The notes beneath the pieces were generated by a model. That model ran no database searches and was not told the DNA's origin. It saw only the letters and a program-made list of their open reading frames with translations. The translations under genes were made by a program, and so were the position numbers. From Sciurus carolinensis (Eukaryota; Chordata; Mammalia; Rodentia; Sciuridae), in assembly GCF_902686445.1 (NCBI RefSeq), contig NC_062232.1, forward strand, positions 14,553,105-14,617,104: a stretch of 64,000 bases of DNA. The letters are read 5' to 3'. Positions 1 to 11,799 of the stretch are shown one piece after another (positions within the stretch are counted from its first letter, which is position 1; each line of letters starts with the position of its first letter).

Positions 1-212
1 GAGACACCTCTGCCCACTAGCAGGGAATATACGCCACCTGAGGGTCACCACCCTAGAGAGGCAGCTTCTTCGTGGAGCTCTGCATTATCAACCTCCTCCA
101 AGACTTCAGGCTACTGAAGGATAAGAGGGGATATACTAACAATCTTCAGGGACATTATAAGTTGATAGAGGAAATCTGCAATATCTTAATGACCCACTGA
201 TCCCTGAACAAT

Positions 213-1226
213 ATGAGAAAACAAGGGAAGAAAATGCCCCAAACAAATCTAGATGTTACATCAATAAAATCCAACGACAGCATGGCAGAAGAAATGACAG
301 AAAGGGAGATCAGAATGTACATAATTAAAATGATTAGGGAAGCAAACGATGAGATGAAAGAGCAAATGCAGGCATTGAACGATCGCACCAATCGACAGTT
401 AACAGAGCAAATTCAGGAAGCAAAAGATCATTTCAATAAAGAGTTAGAGATATTGAAAAAAAACCAAACAGAAATCCTTGAAATGAAGGAAACAATAAAC
501 CAAATTAAGAACTCCATAGAAAGCACAACCAATAGGATAGAACAGCTGGAAGACAGAACTTCAGATATTGAAGACAAAATATTTAACCTCGAAAACAAAG
601 TTGAACAAACAGAGAAGATGGTGAGAAATCATGAACAGAATCTCCAAGAACTATGGGATATCATGAAAAGGCCAAATTTGAGAATTATTGGGATTGAGGA
701 AGGCTTAGAGAAACAAACCAAAGGAATGAACAATCTATTTGAAGAAATAATATCAGAAAATTTCCCAAATCTGAAGAATGAAATGGAAAATCAAGTCCAA
801 GAGGCTTATAGGACTCCAAATACACAAAATTACAACAGACCCACACCAAGGCACATTATAATGAAAATACCTAACATACAAAATAAAGACAGAATTTTAA
901 AGGCTGTGAGAGAAAAGAACCAAATTACATTCAGGGGGAAGCCAATACGGATATCAGCAGATTTTTCAATCCAGACCCTAAAAGCTAGAAGGGCCTGGAA
1001 CAACATTTTTCAAGCTCTGAAAGAAAATGGATGCCAACCAAGAATCTTATACCCAGCAAAACTTACCTTCAAATTTGACGATGAAATAAGATCATTCCAT
1101 GATAAACAAAAGCTAAAAGAATTTACAAAAAGAAAGCCAGCATTACAGAACATTCTCAGCAAAATATTCCATGAGGAAGAGATAAAAAACAAAGAAGCAA
1201 ATCAGCAAAGGGAGGAATTATCCTAA
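213..1226 (+). CDS. L1 ORF1 protein (ORF1p), intact, 337 aa
   Basis: ORF1p is the trimeric RNA-binding chaperone that coats L1 RNA in the cytoplasmic ribonucleoprotein. The 337-residue length is what L1 ORF1 should have (human is 338). Residues about 50-150 are charged with heptad-like spacing, a coiled coil. An RRM-type block starts near residue 150 with NLRIIGIEEG. The C-terminal domain from about residue 200 carries RTPNTQNYNRPTPRHIIMK and later ARRAWNNIFQALKENG and RILYPAKLTF, as in other mammalian ORF1p. The start is the first ATG of the frame (MRKQGKKMPQ) and is shared with copy D. There is no internal stop, so it could be translated if transcribed. Confidence 0.93.
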   Translation: MRKQGKKMPQTNLDVTSIKSNDSMAEEMTEREIRMYIIKMIREANDEMKEQMQALNDRTNRQLTEQIQEAKDHFNKELEILKKNQTEILEMKETINQIKNSIESTTNRIEQLEDRTSDIEDKIFNLENKVEQTEKMVRNHEQNLQELWDIMKRPNLRIIGIEEGLEKQTKGMNNLFEEIISENFPNLKNEMENQVQEAYRTPNTQNYNRPTPRHIIMKIPNIQNKDRILKAVREKNQITFRGKPIRISADFSIQTLKARRAWNNIFQALKENGCQPRILYPAKLTFKFDDEIRSFHDKQKLKEFTKRKPALQNILSKIFHEEEIKNKEANQQREELS

Positions 1227-1275
1227 AGGAACTGTCAAATAAAGGAGGAACCAAGATGTGTCAAAAATTTTAAAT

Positions 1276-4200
1276 ATGAACCAAATGACTGGGAATACAA
1301 ATCATATCTCAATAATAACCCTGAATGTTAATGGCCTGAATTCATCAATCAAAAGACATAGACTGGCAGATTGGATTAAAAGAAAGATCCAACAATATGT
1401 TGCCTGCAAGAGACTCACCTCATAGAAAGAGATACCCATAGACTAAAGGTGAAAGGATGGGGAAAAACATACCATGCACATGGGCTCAGCAAAAAAGCTG
1501 GAGTATCCATCCTCATTTCAGATAAAGTGGACTTCAAGCCAATGTTAGTTAGAAGGGATAAAGAAGGACATTTCATACTGCTTAAGGGAAGCATAAATCA
1601 GCAAGATATAACAATCATAAACATCTATGCCCCAAACAGTGGCTCATCCATATATGTTAAACAAATCCTTCTCAATTTTAGAAACCAAATAGACCATAAC
1701 ACAATAATACTAGGTGATTTTAACACGCTTCTTTCACCACTGGACAGATCTTCCAAACAAAAATTGAACAAAGAAACCATAGATCTCAATAACACAATCA
1801 ATAATTTAGACTTAACAGACATTTATAGAATATACCATCCAACCAAGAGCGAATACACTTTCTTCTCAGCAGCACATGGATCCTTCTCTAAAATAGACCA
1901 TATATTATGCCACAAAGCTAATGTCAGCAAATACAAGAAGATAGAGACACTACCTTGTATTCTATCAGATCATAATGGATTGAAGTTACAAATTAATGAA
2001 AGAGTAAAAAACAGAAACTACTCCAACACCTGGAGATTAAACAATATGCTACTATATGATGAATGGATAACAGAAGATATTAGGAAGGAAATTAAAAAAT
2101 TCTTAGAGGTAAACGAGAACAAAGAAACAACATATCAAAATCTCTGGGACACTATGAAAGCGGTACTTAGAGGAAGATTTATTTCATGGAGCGCATTTAA
2201 TAAAAGAAGTAAAACTCAAAAAATAAATGACCTAACACTACAGCTCAAAACCCTAGAAAAAGAAGAAAAGACCAACACCAAAAGTAGTAGAAGACAGGAA
2301 ATAGTTAAACTGAGAGCTGAAATCAACGAAATTGAAACGAAAGAAACAATACAAAAAATTGACAAAATAAATAGTTGGTTCTTCGAAAAAATAAACAAAA
2401 TTGATAAACCTTTAGCCACACTAACAAAGAGAAGACGAGAGAAAACCCAAATCACTAAAATTCGGAATGAACAAGGAAATATCACAACAGACACGACCGA
2501 AATACAAAACATAATTAGAAGCTATTTTGAAAATCTATACTCCAACAAAATAGAAAATTTCGAAGACATCAACAGGTTTCTAGAGACATATGAATTGCCT
2601 AAACTGAACGAGGAGGACATACACAATTTAAATAGACCAATTTCAAGTAATGAAATAGAAGAAGTCATCAAAAGCCTTCCAACAAAGAAAAGTCCAGGAC
2701 CAGATGGGTTCTCAGCCGAGTTCTACAAAACTTTTAAAGAAGAACTCATTCCAATACTTCTCAAAGTATTCCAGAAAATAGAAGAGGAGGGAACTCTCCC
2801 AAACTCATTCTATGAAGCCAATATTACCCTGATTCCTAAACCAGACAGAGACACATCGAGGAAAGAAAATTTCAGACCAATATCCTTAATGAACATCGAC
2901 GCAAAAATTCTCAACAAAATTTTAGCAAATCGCATACAAAAACATATTAAAAAGATAGTGCACCATGATCAAGTGGGTTTCATCCCAGGGATGCAAGGTT
3001 GGTTCAACATCAGGAAATCAATAAATGTCATTCACCATATCAATAGACTTAAAGTCAAGAATCACATGATTATTTCGATAGATGCAGAAAAAGCATTTGA
3101 TAAAATACAGCACCCCTTCATGCTCAAAACACTAGAAAAAATAGGGATAGTGGGAACATTCCTTAACATTGTAAAGGCCATCTATGCTAAACCCATGGCT
3201 AATATCATTCTTAATGGTGAAAAACTGAAAGCATTCCCTCTAAAAACTGGAACAAGGCAGGGATGCCCTCTTTCACCACTTCTATTCAATATCGTCCTTG
3301 AAACTCTAGCCAGAGCAATTAGACAGACCAAAGAAATTAAAGGGATACGAATAGGAAAAGAAGAACTCAAACTATCCCTATTTGCTGATGATATGATGGT
3401 ATACTTAGAGGAACCAGGAAATTCCACCAGAAAACTTTTAGATCTCATAAGTGAATTCAGTAAAGTAGCGGGATATAAGATCAATGCACATAAATCGAAG
3501 GCATTTTTATATATAAGCGATGAATCTTCAGAAAGAGAAATTAGGAAAACTACCCCATTCACAATAGCTTCGAAAAAATAAAGTATTTGGGAATCAATCT
3601 CACAAAAGAGGTGAAAGACCTCTACAATGAGAACTACAGAACACTAAAGAAAGAAATTCAAGAAAACCTTAGAAGATGGAAAGATCTCCCATGTTCTTGG
3701 ATAGGAAGAATTAATATTGTCAAAATGGCCATACTACTAAAAGTGCTATACAGATTCAATGCAATTCCAATTAAAATCCCAATGATGTACCTTACAGAAA
3801 TAGAGCAAGCAATTATGAAATTCATCTGGAAGAATAAAAAACCCAGAATAGCTAAAGCAATCCTTGGCAGAAAGAGTGAAGCAGGGGGTATCGCAATACC
3901 AGATCTTCAACTCTACTACAAAGCAATAGTAACAAAAACGGCATGGTATTGGTACCAAAATAGAAAGGTGGATCAATGGTACAGAATAGAGGACATGGAC
4001 ACAAACCCAAATAAATACAATTTTCTCATACTAGACAAAGGTTCCAAAAATATGCAATGGAGAAAAGATAGCCTCTTCAACAAATGGTGCTGGGAGAATT
4101 GGAAATCCATATGCAACAGAATGAAACTAAACCCATATCTCTCACCATGCACAAAACTAAACTCAAAATGGATTAAGGATCTCGGAATCAGACCAGAGAC

Positions 4201-5107
4201 CTTGCATCTTATAGAAGAAAAAGTAGGTCCAGAGCTTCAACATGTCGGCTTAGGACCAGACTTCCTCAACAGGACTCCCATAGCACAAGAAATAAAAGCA
4301 AGAATTAATAACTGGGATAGATTCAAACTAAAAAGCTTTCTCTCAGCAAAGGAAACTATCAGCAATGCAAAGAAAGAGCCTACAGAGTGGGAGAAAATCT
4401 TTGCCAATCATACTTCAGATAGAGCGCTAATCTCCAGAATCTATAAAGAACTCAAAAAACTCTACACCAAGAATGTAAATAATCCAATTGACAAATGGGC
4501 TAAGGAAATGAATAGACACTTCACAGAAGAAGATGTACAAGCAATCAACAAACATATGGAAAAATGTTCAACATCTCTAGTAATAAGAGAAATGCAAATC
4601 AAAACCACCCTAAGATTCCATCTCACCCCAATTAGAATGGCAATTATCAAGAATACAACCAACAACAGGTGTTGGCGAGGATGTGGGGAGAAAGGTACAC
4701 TCTTACATTGCTGGTGGGGCTGCAAATTAGTGCAGCCACTCTGGAAAGCAGTGTGGAGATTCCTTAGAAAACTTGGAATGGAAACACCATTTGACCCAGC
4801 TATCCCACTCCTTGGCCTATACCCAAAGGACTTAAAATCAGCATATTACAGAGATACAGCCACATCAATGTTCATAGCTGCTCAGTTCACAATAGCCAGA
4901 TTGTGGAACCAACCTAGATGTCCTTCAATTGATGAATGGATAAAGAAAATGTGGTATATATATACAATGGAATATTACTCAGCCATAAAGAATGATAAAA
5001 TTATGGCATTTGCAGGCAAATGGATGAAACTGGAGAATATCATGCTAAGTGAGATAAGCCAATCTCAAAAAACCAAAGGAAGAATGATATCGCTAATAAG
5101 TGGATGA
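1276..5107 (+). pseudogene. L1 ORF2 (endonuclease / reverse transcriptase), broken by two single-base indels
   Basis: ORF2p nicks target DNA and primes reverse transcription. It starts at ATG 1276 (MNQMTGNTNH; LNVNGLNS endonuclease motif). The frame is lost near 1380, where an A-run is one base shorter than in copy D, then reopens around 1449 and runs to a stop at 3581. A second short A-run at about 3573-3578 shifts the frame again, and the last part continues from about 3587 to 5107. Endonuclease motifs: [23 protein letters not shown] motifs: [25 protein letters not shown] and the catalytic FADD at 3381-3392. The C-terminal cysteine motif [18 protein letters not shown] lies near 4670-4725. 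All catalytic motifs survive outside the first frameshift. Confidence 0.92.
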
Positions 5108-5109
5108 TG

Positions 5110-5240
5110 ACACATAATGGGGGTGGGAAGGGTTAGTGTTGGGGTTGGAGTTGGGTTTAGGGAGAGGGGCAGGAATGGAGGAAGGAAGGACTGTATAGAT
5201 GGAGGGGAAGGGTGGGAGGGGAGGGGGGGAAGGGAAAAAA
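5110..5240 (+). other. G-rich polypurine tract of the L1 3' UTR
   Basis: Dense runs of G (GGGG, GGGTGGGA, GGGGAGGGGG types) follow the ORF2 stop. A G-rich polypurine tract is a known conserved feature of mammalian L1 3' UTRs and can form G-quadruplexes. Copies C (about 33018-33085) and D (about 53513-53585) have shorter versions. Copy A alone has an added TTGGGGTTGGAGTTGGG-like block. Confidence 0.7.
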
Positions 5241-5378
5241 TGGCAGAATGAATCAAACAACATTACCCTATGTAAATTTATGATTACACAAATGGTATGC
5301 CTTGACTCCATGTACAAATAGAGAAACAACATGTATCCCATTTGTTTACAATAAAAAGAAAAAAAAAAAAAAAAAAAA

Positions 5379-5785
5379 GAACTGAGCAAAAGGTACTATC
5401 AACTAAAACAGTAATCATAAACTTTCCTTTAAGTACAAATGATAACCAGACTTGGAAACGTAGTAAGTTTAGCACTCTAATTGAGGAAAGTTAAAAAAGA
5501 AACTATTACAGAACTGTATAAAGACTTCAAATTGTTAAATTCAAGAACAGTTATGGAGATAATTCACCTTGAAGAAAGAAAGAATGATGTTCTAACACAT
5601 GGCAAATAACCAGTCTGTCATACATTACTGTGAAAGGAAACTTTGAAGGATGGGGTTTGGTGAAAGGTACCTGCTCAAATATATGTAACTTATTGCATAT
5701 ATGTTAGATATATAATTTTTAAAGCATTAATTATTAGGTGATTCATTACTGGATCAAGTTATAGATTCTAGTCAATATTTCTAAT
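5379..5785. other. Intergenic, nothing recognised
   Basis: AT-rich unique-looking sequence after the L1 tail. No open frame of note and no repeat I can name. Confidence 0.5.
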
Positions 5786-5978
5786 AATGCAGTTGTTTTC
5801 AACCTTATCTGGACATTAAAATCACCTGGGGAGCTTTTAAAAACACCAATGCTGGGATCTTATTCCAAAAAAATTCTGATTGAACTGGCCTAGGGTGAGA
5901 CCATGCCATTGGGAGTTTTGAAAAGTGCCCCAGGTGATTCTAATGGGCAACCAAGGTTGAAAATCTGTACCATAATGT
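5786..5978. mobile_element. Old hAT-Charlie-type MITE (MER5/MER3-like)
   Basis: The ends are inverted: a left part reading TTTTCAACCTTATCTGGACA and a right part ending in CCAAGGTTGAAAATC. The middle has ATCACCTGGGGAGCTTTTAAA mirrored by GCCCCAGGTGATTCTAATG. This inverted layout and wording are those of mammal-wide hAT non-autonomous elements. The exact subfamily is uncertain. Confidence 0.6.
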
Positions 5979-6640
5979 AACATTTAGCATTTTATTAATA
6001 CTCGAGAGACTCTATTAAAGTAAATATATTACCCCCCTAAGATGGTAATAAATAGGAAAATATGTGAAGTTCTTGGAGATGTTTAAAGAGAAATGAAATA
6101 ATAATCATAATGTCATTAAGGTCTTTTTTGACTGGCCCTCCAAATGTTTTATAATTTTTTAAAAACATGCAATGACCTTTGGAGCAAAAGATTATTAAAT
6201 ATAATCATAACTTGAAGGTACATACTAAAAAATTGTATATTCTCAGTTTTTTTTTTTTTTTTTTGGAACTTCAGAATTGTCTATGATTAGGACATCAGCA
6301 TGTCCCTTATTCATCAGGCTGACTGAGCCTTCTAGAATAAAATCCATGGATGTGTTTTAGTTAATATGGGAATCAAAAGGTACCATTTCTGAGCAAACTA
6401 TTTCTCAGGAGCACAAATTAAAATCATAAATAAGATTGTAAGGGGAGATCTTGAAATTATTTAAACAAATAGACTTTCCCTAGGGTTCTTGATTACAAGG
6501 GAATTAATAGTCTTAGTAGATACTGTAATTATCTACTCACTGAAACTAGATCCCAAAGATCTCTTTTTCCTTTCAAATTAGATTTAATTATTAAGCATAT
6601 TTAAAAATGATATAATTTTCTATAGTAATCAGAATTGTTC
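5979..6640. other. Intergenic, AT-rich
   Basis: No gene. A pure T run of about 20 bases near 6245-6264 could be the tail of an antisense retroelement, but the flanking sequence is too decayed to name. Confidence 0.45.
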
Positions 6641-7215
6641 TGGTTACAAATAAATCCAGTTAAACTAAAGTTAAGAAAAAAAGGAATGTATTAGGTCCTG
6701 AAAATGTATTAGTAACTGAAAAGTTCAGAGACTGACTTCAGGCAAGGCTGGATCTAGGGGTTCAAACAATATTATCAGAAATTGGTCTTGTTCTTTTCAT
6801 CCCCCTATTGTTTTCTTTCCAAGTAAACTCCATTCTCAGGCAGATTTTCTCCTCATGGTAGTAAGATGGCTGACAGTAGCTCTAAGCTTTCACATAACTG
6901 GTCAGCAAACCTAGTACATATTCTTCCATCTCAACAGCTCCAACAAAAGTCATTGTGTTGAGTCTTACTGGCTCCAATTGGTCTGTCTTTGGTCATATGC
7001 CCCAACTTGAATCAACCCGTATCTACATGGGTCCAATACTCTGGTCAGGCTTGGGTCACATGCCCATCCCTGGAACTGGGGAAAGTCAACTGCACCTGAA
7101 TTATATGACTGAGGATTGGGGAGAGGGTAGTTATTCAAAGAGAAATTACTATCAGAAAATTTGGGATGGATGCAGAAAAAAGAAAAACAAGAGTTTCACC
7201 ACAATTTAGAAAAAT
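6641..7215 (+). mobile_element. Old L1-like 3' UTR relic (uncertain subfamily)
   Basis: Contains repeated wording about a lineage-wide old repeat: TTCTCAGGCAGATTTTCTCC, GATGGCTGACAGTAGCTC, and two copies of a GGNTCACATGCCC-type phrase around 6990 and 7050. These are familiar from old mammalian LINE 3' regions. An 84-codon open frame at 6955-7209 lies wholly in this repeat and is not a gene. Confidence 0.35.
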
Positions 7216-8344
7216 ATTTCAAATTAAATTTCCCTACCTCTCGTTCTTCTAATTTCCCAATTAGCTATAACCAATGAGGCTATATAATACATTAGAAATC
7301 ATTTTTCTTTTCGAAATTCAAACACACTATCCTATATTCCTTTGGTATTATGAGTTAACATCTTCTGATAAGTGGTACTAAAATTATAAATGCCAAATGG
7401 GTTGGTCTATATGAGGCCATTAGTAAGTTTGTTATATTACATTTTAATTTGCCTAAACCAGAGATAAGACGTATTTGGTATGAGAAATGCAAGTTTTTAA
7501 AGAATATAGTGACATGACTGAAAACATCGCTATCTGATCACTCTAGCCACAGAGATGAAGTTTGATGTCCAAATTTTCCTTGATTCGAAAGCAGATATCT
7601 TGAGATTATTTTCAAACTAGAAGGAAGAACCACCTGAATGGATGAGGATATAAACATATTCTACTTCAGAAACACCATCAGCTTCCACAGTTCTGAGGTG
7701 GGATGTTAAAAGCAAGTTAGTGACTGGTATTGAAAGAGTTCATGGTTTGTATTTTGTTAGTTCCAGTCATCATGGCAACCAACTGGCTCTACATAAAGCC
7801 TGAAGCCAGCAGACATGTAATGGAATACATTCCTCTGAGTGAGTCAAAGCCTTGTTGAAAAGGAAGCAATCACACTGTTATGGAAATAAATTATAAACTC
7901 CTATGAACTGCTCAGGATTGAAATAAGCAACTTTTTTGGAATCACATTTCTCCCTCCTCCCACATATTTTTGATGATAAGTAACTTGGCAAAGCTTTTTT
8001 TCTGATGGGACTGCCCATCACTTCTTTGAGAAGGGGCATAGTACTACATGGCCTGTCTGCCTGCCTGTCTCACAAGGTTTCAGTGGGGATCAGATGAGAA
8101 AGTGCATGTGAGGGAACTATGAAAAAATGCAGTGGACTACGCTAATATGCCTAATGCTGCTCATTAAGAGTCGTTAACACTCAGAAATGGAAGTTCCAGA
8201 TCTGATTTTAACCCACCCCTGAGCCATTAGAGACTACTTCCTATGACACACATACTAATATTTTGCTCATTCTAAAAGCCCAAGTGATGAAACTTCAGCT
8301 ATTCCCCAGAGGCATCCTACTCTACCACAGAGCCAGAAAGTTCA
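7216..8344. other. Intergenic, nothing recognised
   Basis: No credible coding frame, RNA gene or named repeat was seen on either strand. Confidence 0.5.
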
Positions 8345-8600
8345 TGCCAGTAGAATATAGTGTGTTAGAGCTTGGACTTTGGAGTCAAACAAACATGGAT
8401 TCAAACCCCAGGTCTGCTGCTTTTTAGCTATGGGAACCTAGGCATGTTACTTCAAGTCTTTGCATTTCAGATCAAATGCAAACTGGAGGTAATGGTATCT
8501 ACTTCATAGAATTGCGAGGAAGATTCAATATCATAAAATTAGTAAAATTTCCTAGTAGTCTCTGGCCCATGGTAAGAGGTAAATGGGCATTAGGTATTAT
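8345..8600 (+). mobile_element. MIR SINE
   Basis: The order of phrases matches the mammal-wide MIR element: GAGCTTGGACTTTGGAGTCA, GATTCAAACCCCAGGTCTGC, TTACTTCAAGTCTTTGCATT, TTCATAGAATTGCGAGGAAG. The 91-codon open frame starting at 8476 lies mostly in MIR and flank and is not a gene. Confidence 0.75.
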
Positions 8601-8940
8601 TGTCATTAGCTTTATTCCCTTTGGGACATGGGTGTCTTTATTGCTGATCCTTATTGGAATTGTTTCTACCATATTAAATTATTTCTTTCCTTGTTTTTCT
8701 TTCTTGCTTTCAAATACTACTTCAATACTTTCTGCCATCTTAATATCTTAAGAAATATTTTTCTGCTACCATTTGTTATCATCTCATTGATTGGAATAAA
8801 CCAATGATTGGTTTATTCTCAAAAAGTAGATTCCATAACAGAGTGTTAGCATTGTTAGTGAATACTGTCCAGGATTATTATTAGTATTGCTGGAGTATAT
8901 AGACCCCAAATCACCATTGTATCCTTACAGGACCTCATTG
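8601..8940. other. Intergenic, nothing recognised
   Basis: AT-rich. Includes a short inverted repeat, GATTGG-AATAAACCAATGATTGG-TTTATTC, near 8793-8818. No gene seen. Confidence 0.4.
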
Positions 8941-8949
8941 ACTTGGAAA

Positions 8950-9640
8950 TGAGAATGTTCTTAAAATGTCAGTGGGAGAGCCCACTTCTGGAAGGCCAGA
9001 TAATAGGGGCTAGTCATGACAGCCATATACTCCCTGACACCCTCACCTGGCAAGGAGTTGGGCTTGGATGGTCCACAAAAGCCAAGTTGCATAACTTTGG
9101 CAGCAAGCTTTGTACACAATTTAGCCATTACTTGGACAACCTGGTTAAATTCCTGCATCTTGGGCCTATCTGAACTCTTCATTCCAGTATTGTCAGCCTG
9201 AGTAAACCAATTTCTGCTTCTAGGAACATTCCTTTGGAGAAGAGCAGGAATTTCATCAAACTCTGAAGTGCTCTTTCAAACTGTCAAATTAGTGAGGCCA
9301 TTGAGCTGATTCTTCTAGTTGACTCAGAAGAACAGTATTTGGAGCTGCAAATTTACATAGGATTGGTTTTTCCAAGAAATGTAGTCTTTCCTTGGGAAAA
9401 TTAATCTGGAAAAGTTGGCATTTCCTTCTACCTGGCCACATTTGTTTTCTCTGTTTTCATGAAGACTGACCTTAAAATACCTACTTCCATCCTTCCAGAA
9501 ATTTCATATATTCTTTTCCAGCATCTTTGTTAAGTTTAATACTAGGCTGATTTTTCTTTGCCATAAAAGGTTTTTAGAATCTTTAATAATTCTTTGATTC
9601 CTCCTGAACCCGCTTCTCTACACAGAATAAGGCTTAACAA
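8950..9640 (-). pseudogene. Possible decayed processed pseudogene, parent unknown
   Basis: On the minus strand several open stretches lie end to end in different frames. The last runs about 9260 to 8961 (…FDEIPALLQRNVPRSRNW, then MKSSDRPKMQEFNQVV…, then a KLCTKLAAKVMQLG helix-like block). The one before it lies at about 9440-9290 in another frame. The composition looks protein-like rather than random, and no known repeat explains it. I do not recognise the parent protein and see no poly-T remnant at the low-coordinate end, so this is only a suggestion. Confidence 0.25.
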
Positions 9641-10320
9641 TACGGATTTTTACAAGCACACCACATCCCTTAGTGACAAACATGATAAGTAATACAATCT
9701 CTTGACCTCTTCTTTAACCAGCAAACCTCAATAGTTGGAGTGGGGGCTGGGGGCATACAGTAGTCAATTCCCAGAACAGATTTTTTCCTCCTTACTCAAA
9801 GACACCTTGAGGACCTCATATTCAAGCCAGAATTATTTTGAGCAGAAAGGAGATAGAACATTTGATACCTTTGTGTCTGGTAAAATCCTTCCCAAGCAGC
9901 CTAGATTCTCTTCTTTGCTGTTGCTAATGGTTAAGATGCTAATTACACTGCACTTTGCCTTGGTTCCCCCTCTGAACCTGAGACCACTTCCTTTTGGACT
10001 GGGCACCTCTTTAGTTAGAACCACAATCTGAAGGGAAAATGCTTTTGATTAGAGAGGCAATTAAAAGAAGACTGCATGTGCTCTGAAACTACTTCATTCC
10101 ATTCAACCAACTAGCCTGGTTTCTATTTTGAAAAACATTGATTACGCACAGCATTTAACTTGCCATTTTCAGAATGCTCCAAAGTCTAAGGCAATAATGT
10201 TTAGTGAGTGATTTATAGTGATACCAGTAAACTAGGGGTACCTAACTGAATTGGAGTATGGTTTTTAAATTGCAAAGTTGGGAACATTATTTAACACCAG
10301 TTTTCCTCACTCATAGATCT
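9641..10320. other. Intergenic, nothing recognised
   Basis: A 98-codon open frame at 9735-10031 has an equally open shadow on the other strand and no recognisable domain. No named repeat seen. Confidence 0.45.
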
Positions 10321-10324
10321 GTAA

Positions 10325-10560
10325 TTTCATTCAGAGAAGCATTTCTTAACCTCAGCATTATTGGCATTTGGGCCAGATAATTCTTTGTTAGGGGATGGGG
10401 GAGGGGCTGCCTTATGCTTTAAGATTGTTTAGCAGCATCCCTTATCCCTACCCACTAGATGCCAGTAGAACTCTAATTCCAGAGTGACAGCCAAAAATGT
10501 CTCCAGACGTTGCCAAACATCCCCTAGGGGACACAACCACCCCTGTTCGAGACAGACTGC
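10325..10560 (-). mobile_element. MER20-type hAT MITE
   Basis: Reads antisense to the MER20 pattern: TTGGCATTTGGGCCAGATAA, TTTAGCAGCATCCCTTATCC, ACTAGATGCCAGTAGAACTC, AAATGTCTCCAGACGTTGCC and ATCCCCTAGGGGACA in order. MER20 is an ancient eutherian DNA transposon. Confidence 0.75.
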
Positions 10561-11423
10561 TGTCTTTCCCTTGCTTACTTTTCTGGACTATAAAAATCTT
10601 AGAGGCCAGTGAAAAATAAGAACATATTAGGTCCTGGAATGTGCTATTTTGATTCTATTATTATAAAATTCTTCACTTTTCTCACTTGAGATTTTTAGAA
10701 AGACAATTAAATTTCCAAATATAGTTATGATATATAAACATTGGTCACTGGCAAGTCTCACCTCTCTACTAATGGGTCAACAGGAATAGAGCTTTTCATG
10801 AGGTTTTCCAAGAGTTTGCAGGGCCCCTCTCTGGCCTAGTTCACTGAGGGCCAGGGTAAAACTACTCATTAGCAAAGTGACTAATCCACAGGCCTATTAG
10901 TTGAAATAGTCAGAGAGGGGAAAAGGAGTGTAATGTTTCCTGTGTACTGTTTTCTCTTTTAAAACATAATACACAGTAGTCTAATGAGTAGCTGCATCCA
11001 AGTTGGTTTTACAGATTGGCAAGTTTGGTCTTTCTGTCCAGTGTTTCCTATTGACACCATACAGACCAGCCAAACATGCCATCCACTTCCCACCCAACAC
11101 CCACCAGCAGGGTCCCTTCTAGAAACAAATGGAGCACTCAGGATAAACTGAGAGGTTATCTATTTGCAGAGCTGTTGTCAGAGTTTAGGGAAATCCCAAA
11201 GGAGAATGCAGTCTCATAGAACTAGTAATAGCAGGGACCTGGTACCAGTCTTAAGCCTGGAAAGGCAAAGGAAAGCATGGTAACCAGAACCCAGAGCTGT
11301 TTATTGCATCACACAAACCAGAAAACCATGTTGACTTAGCAAGGAAGGAACTCAGAGAATGAATAACCCAACTTCACTCTCCCCTGACCTCTAACTTCTG
11401 ACTACTATTTCCTTTTCTTGGAG
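10561..11423. other. Intergenic, nothing recognised
   Basis: No gene or clear repeat seen on either strand. Confidence 0.45.
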
Positions 11424-11755
11424 AGGGAGATACTGGGGATTGAACCCAGGAGTGCTTTACCACCAAGCTACATTCTGATTCCTTTTATTTATTGGTTCTT
11501 TTTAGTCATACATGACAGCAGAATCCAATTTTATATGATTATGCAAGCATGAAACATATCATATTCTATTTAGGACCCCATTTTTGTAGATGTACATGAT
11601 GGTGGGATTCACTGTGGTGTATTCATATATATACTGAGTTCTTTTTATTTTTTCATTTTTAGGACAGGTTCTGGCCAAGTTGCTGAGGCTGGCCTCAAAC
11701 TTGCAATCCTTCTGCCTCAGCCTCCAAAGTTCCTGGGATTACAGCTACCACAATC
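11424..11755 (-). mobile_element. B1-dID SINE split by an L1 3'-end fragment
   Basis: The ID-like part on the minus strand (ACTGGGGATTGAACCCAGGA, about 11431-11480) and the B1 part (about 11650-11750: AAGTTGCTGAGGCTGGCCTC, CCTCAGCCTCC, TGGGATTACAG) belong to one element but are separated by about 150 bp. The separating piece (about 11490-11640) reads antisense to the squirrel L1 3' end (TTTAGTCATACATGACAGCA …), the same sequence seen on the plus strand at 63040-63110. Confidence 0.7.
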
Positions 11756-11799
11756 TCTTATTGGCCAAACCCAATCAGAAGAGGGAGGATGAAGGAGTA

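Larger units (their letters stand above)
1..5378 (+). mobile_element. Young LINE-1 element (copy A), 5' end cut by window edge
   Basis: Order seen: part of the 5' UTR (1-212), ORF1 (213-1226), short spacer, ORF2 (about 1276-5107, two frameshifts), G-rich 3' UTR, AATAAA-type end and an A-tail to about 5378. It matches copy D (47947-53723) closely throughout, including the last part of the 5' UTR before ORF1, so the element continues left beyond base 1. No target-site duplication can be scored because the left junction is outside the window. ORF1 is intact and ORF2 has only single-base defects, so insertion looks recent. Confidence 0.95.

Noticed and set aside
5065..5475. Overlapping minus-strand open frames with proline and phenylalanine runs
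   Set aside because: They are shadows of the G-rich tract and A-tail of L1 copy A.
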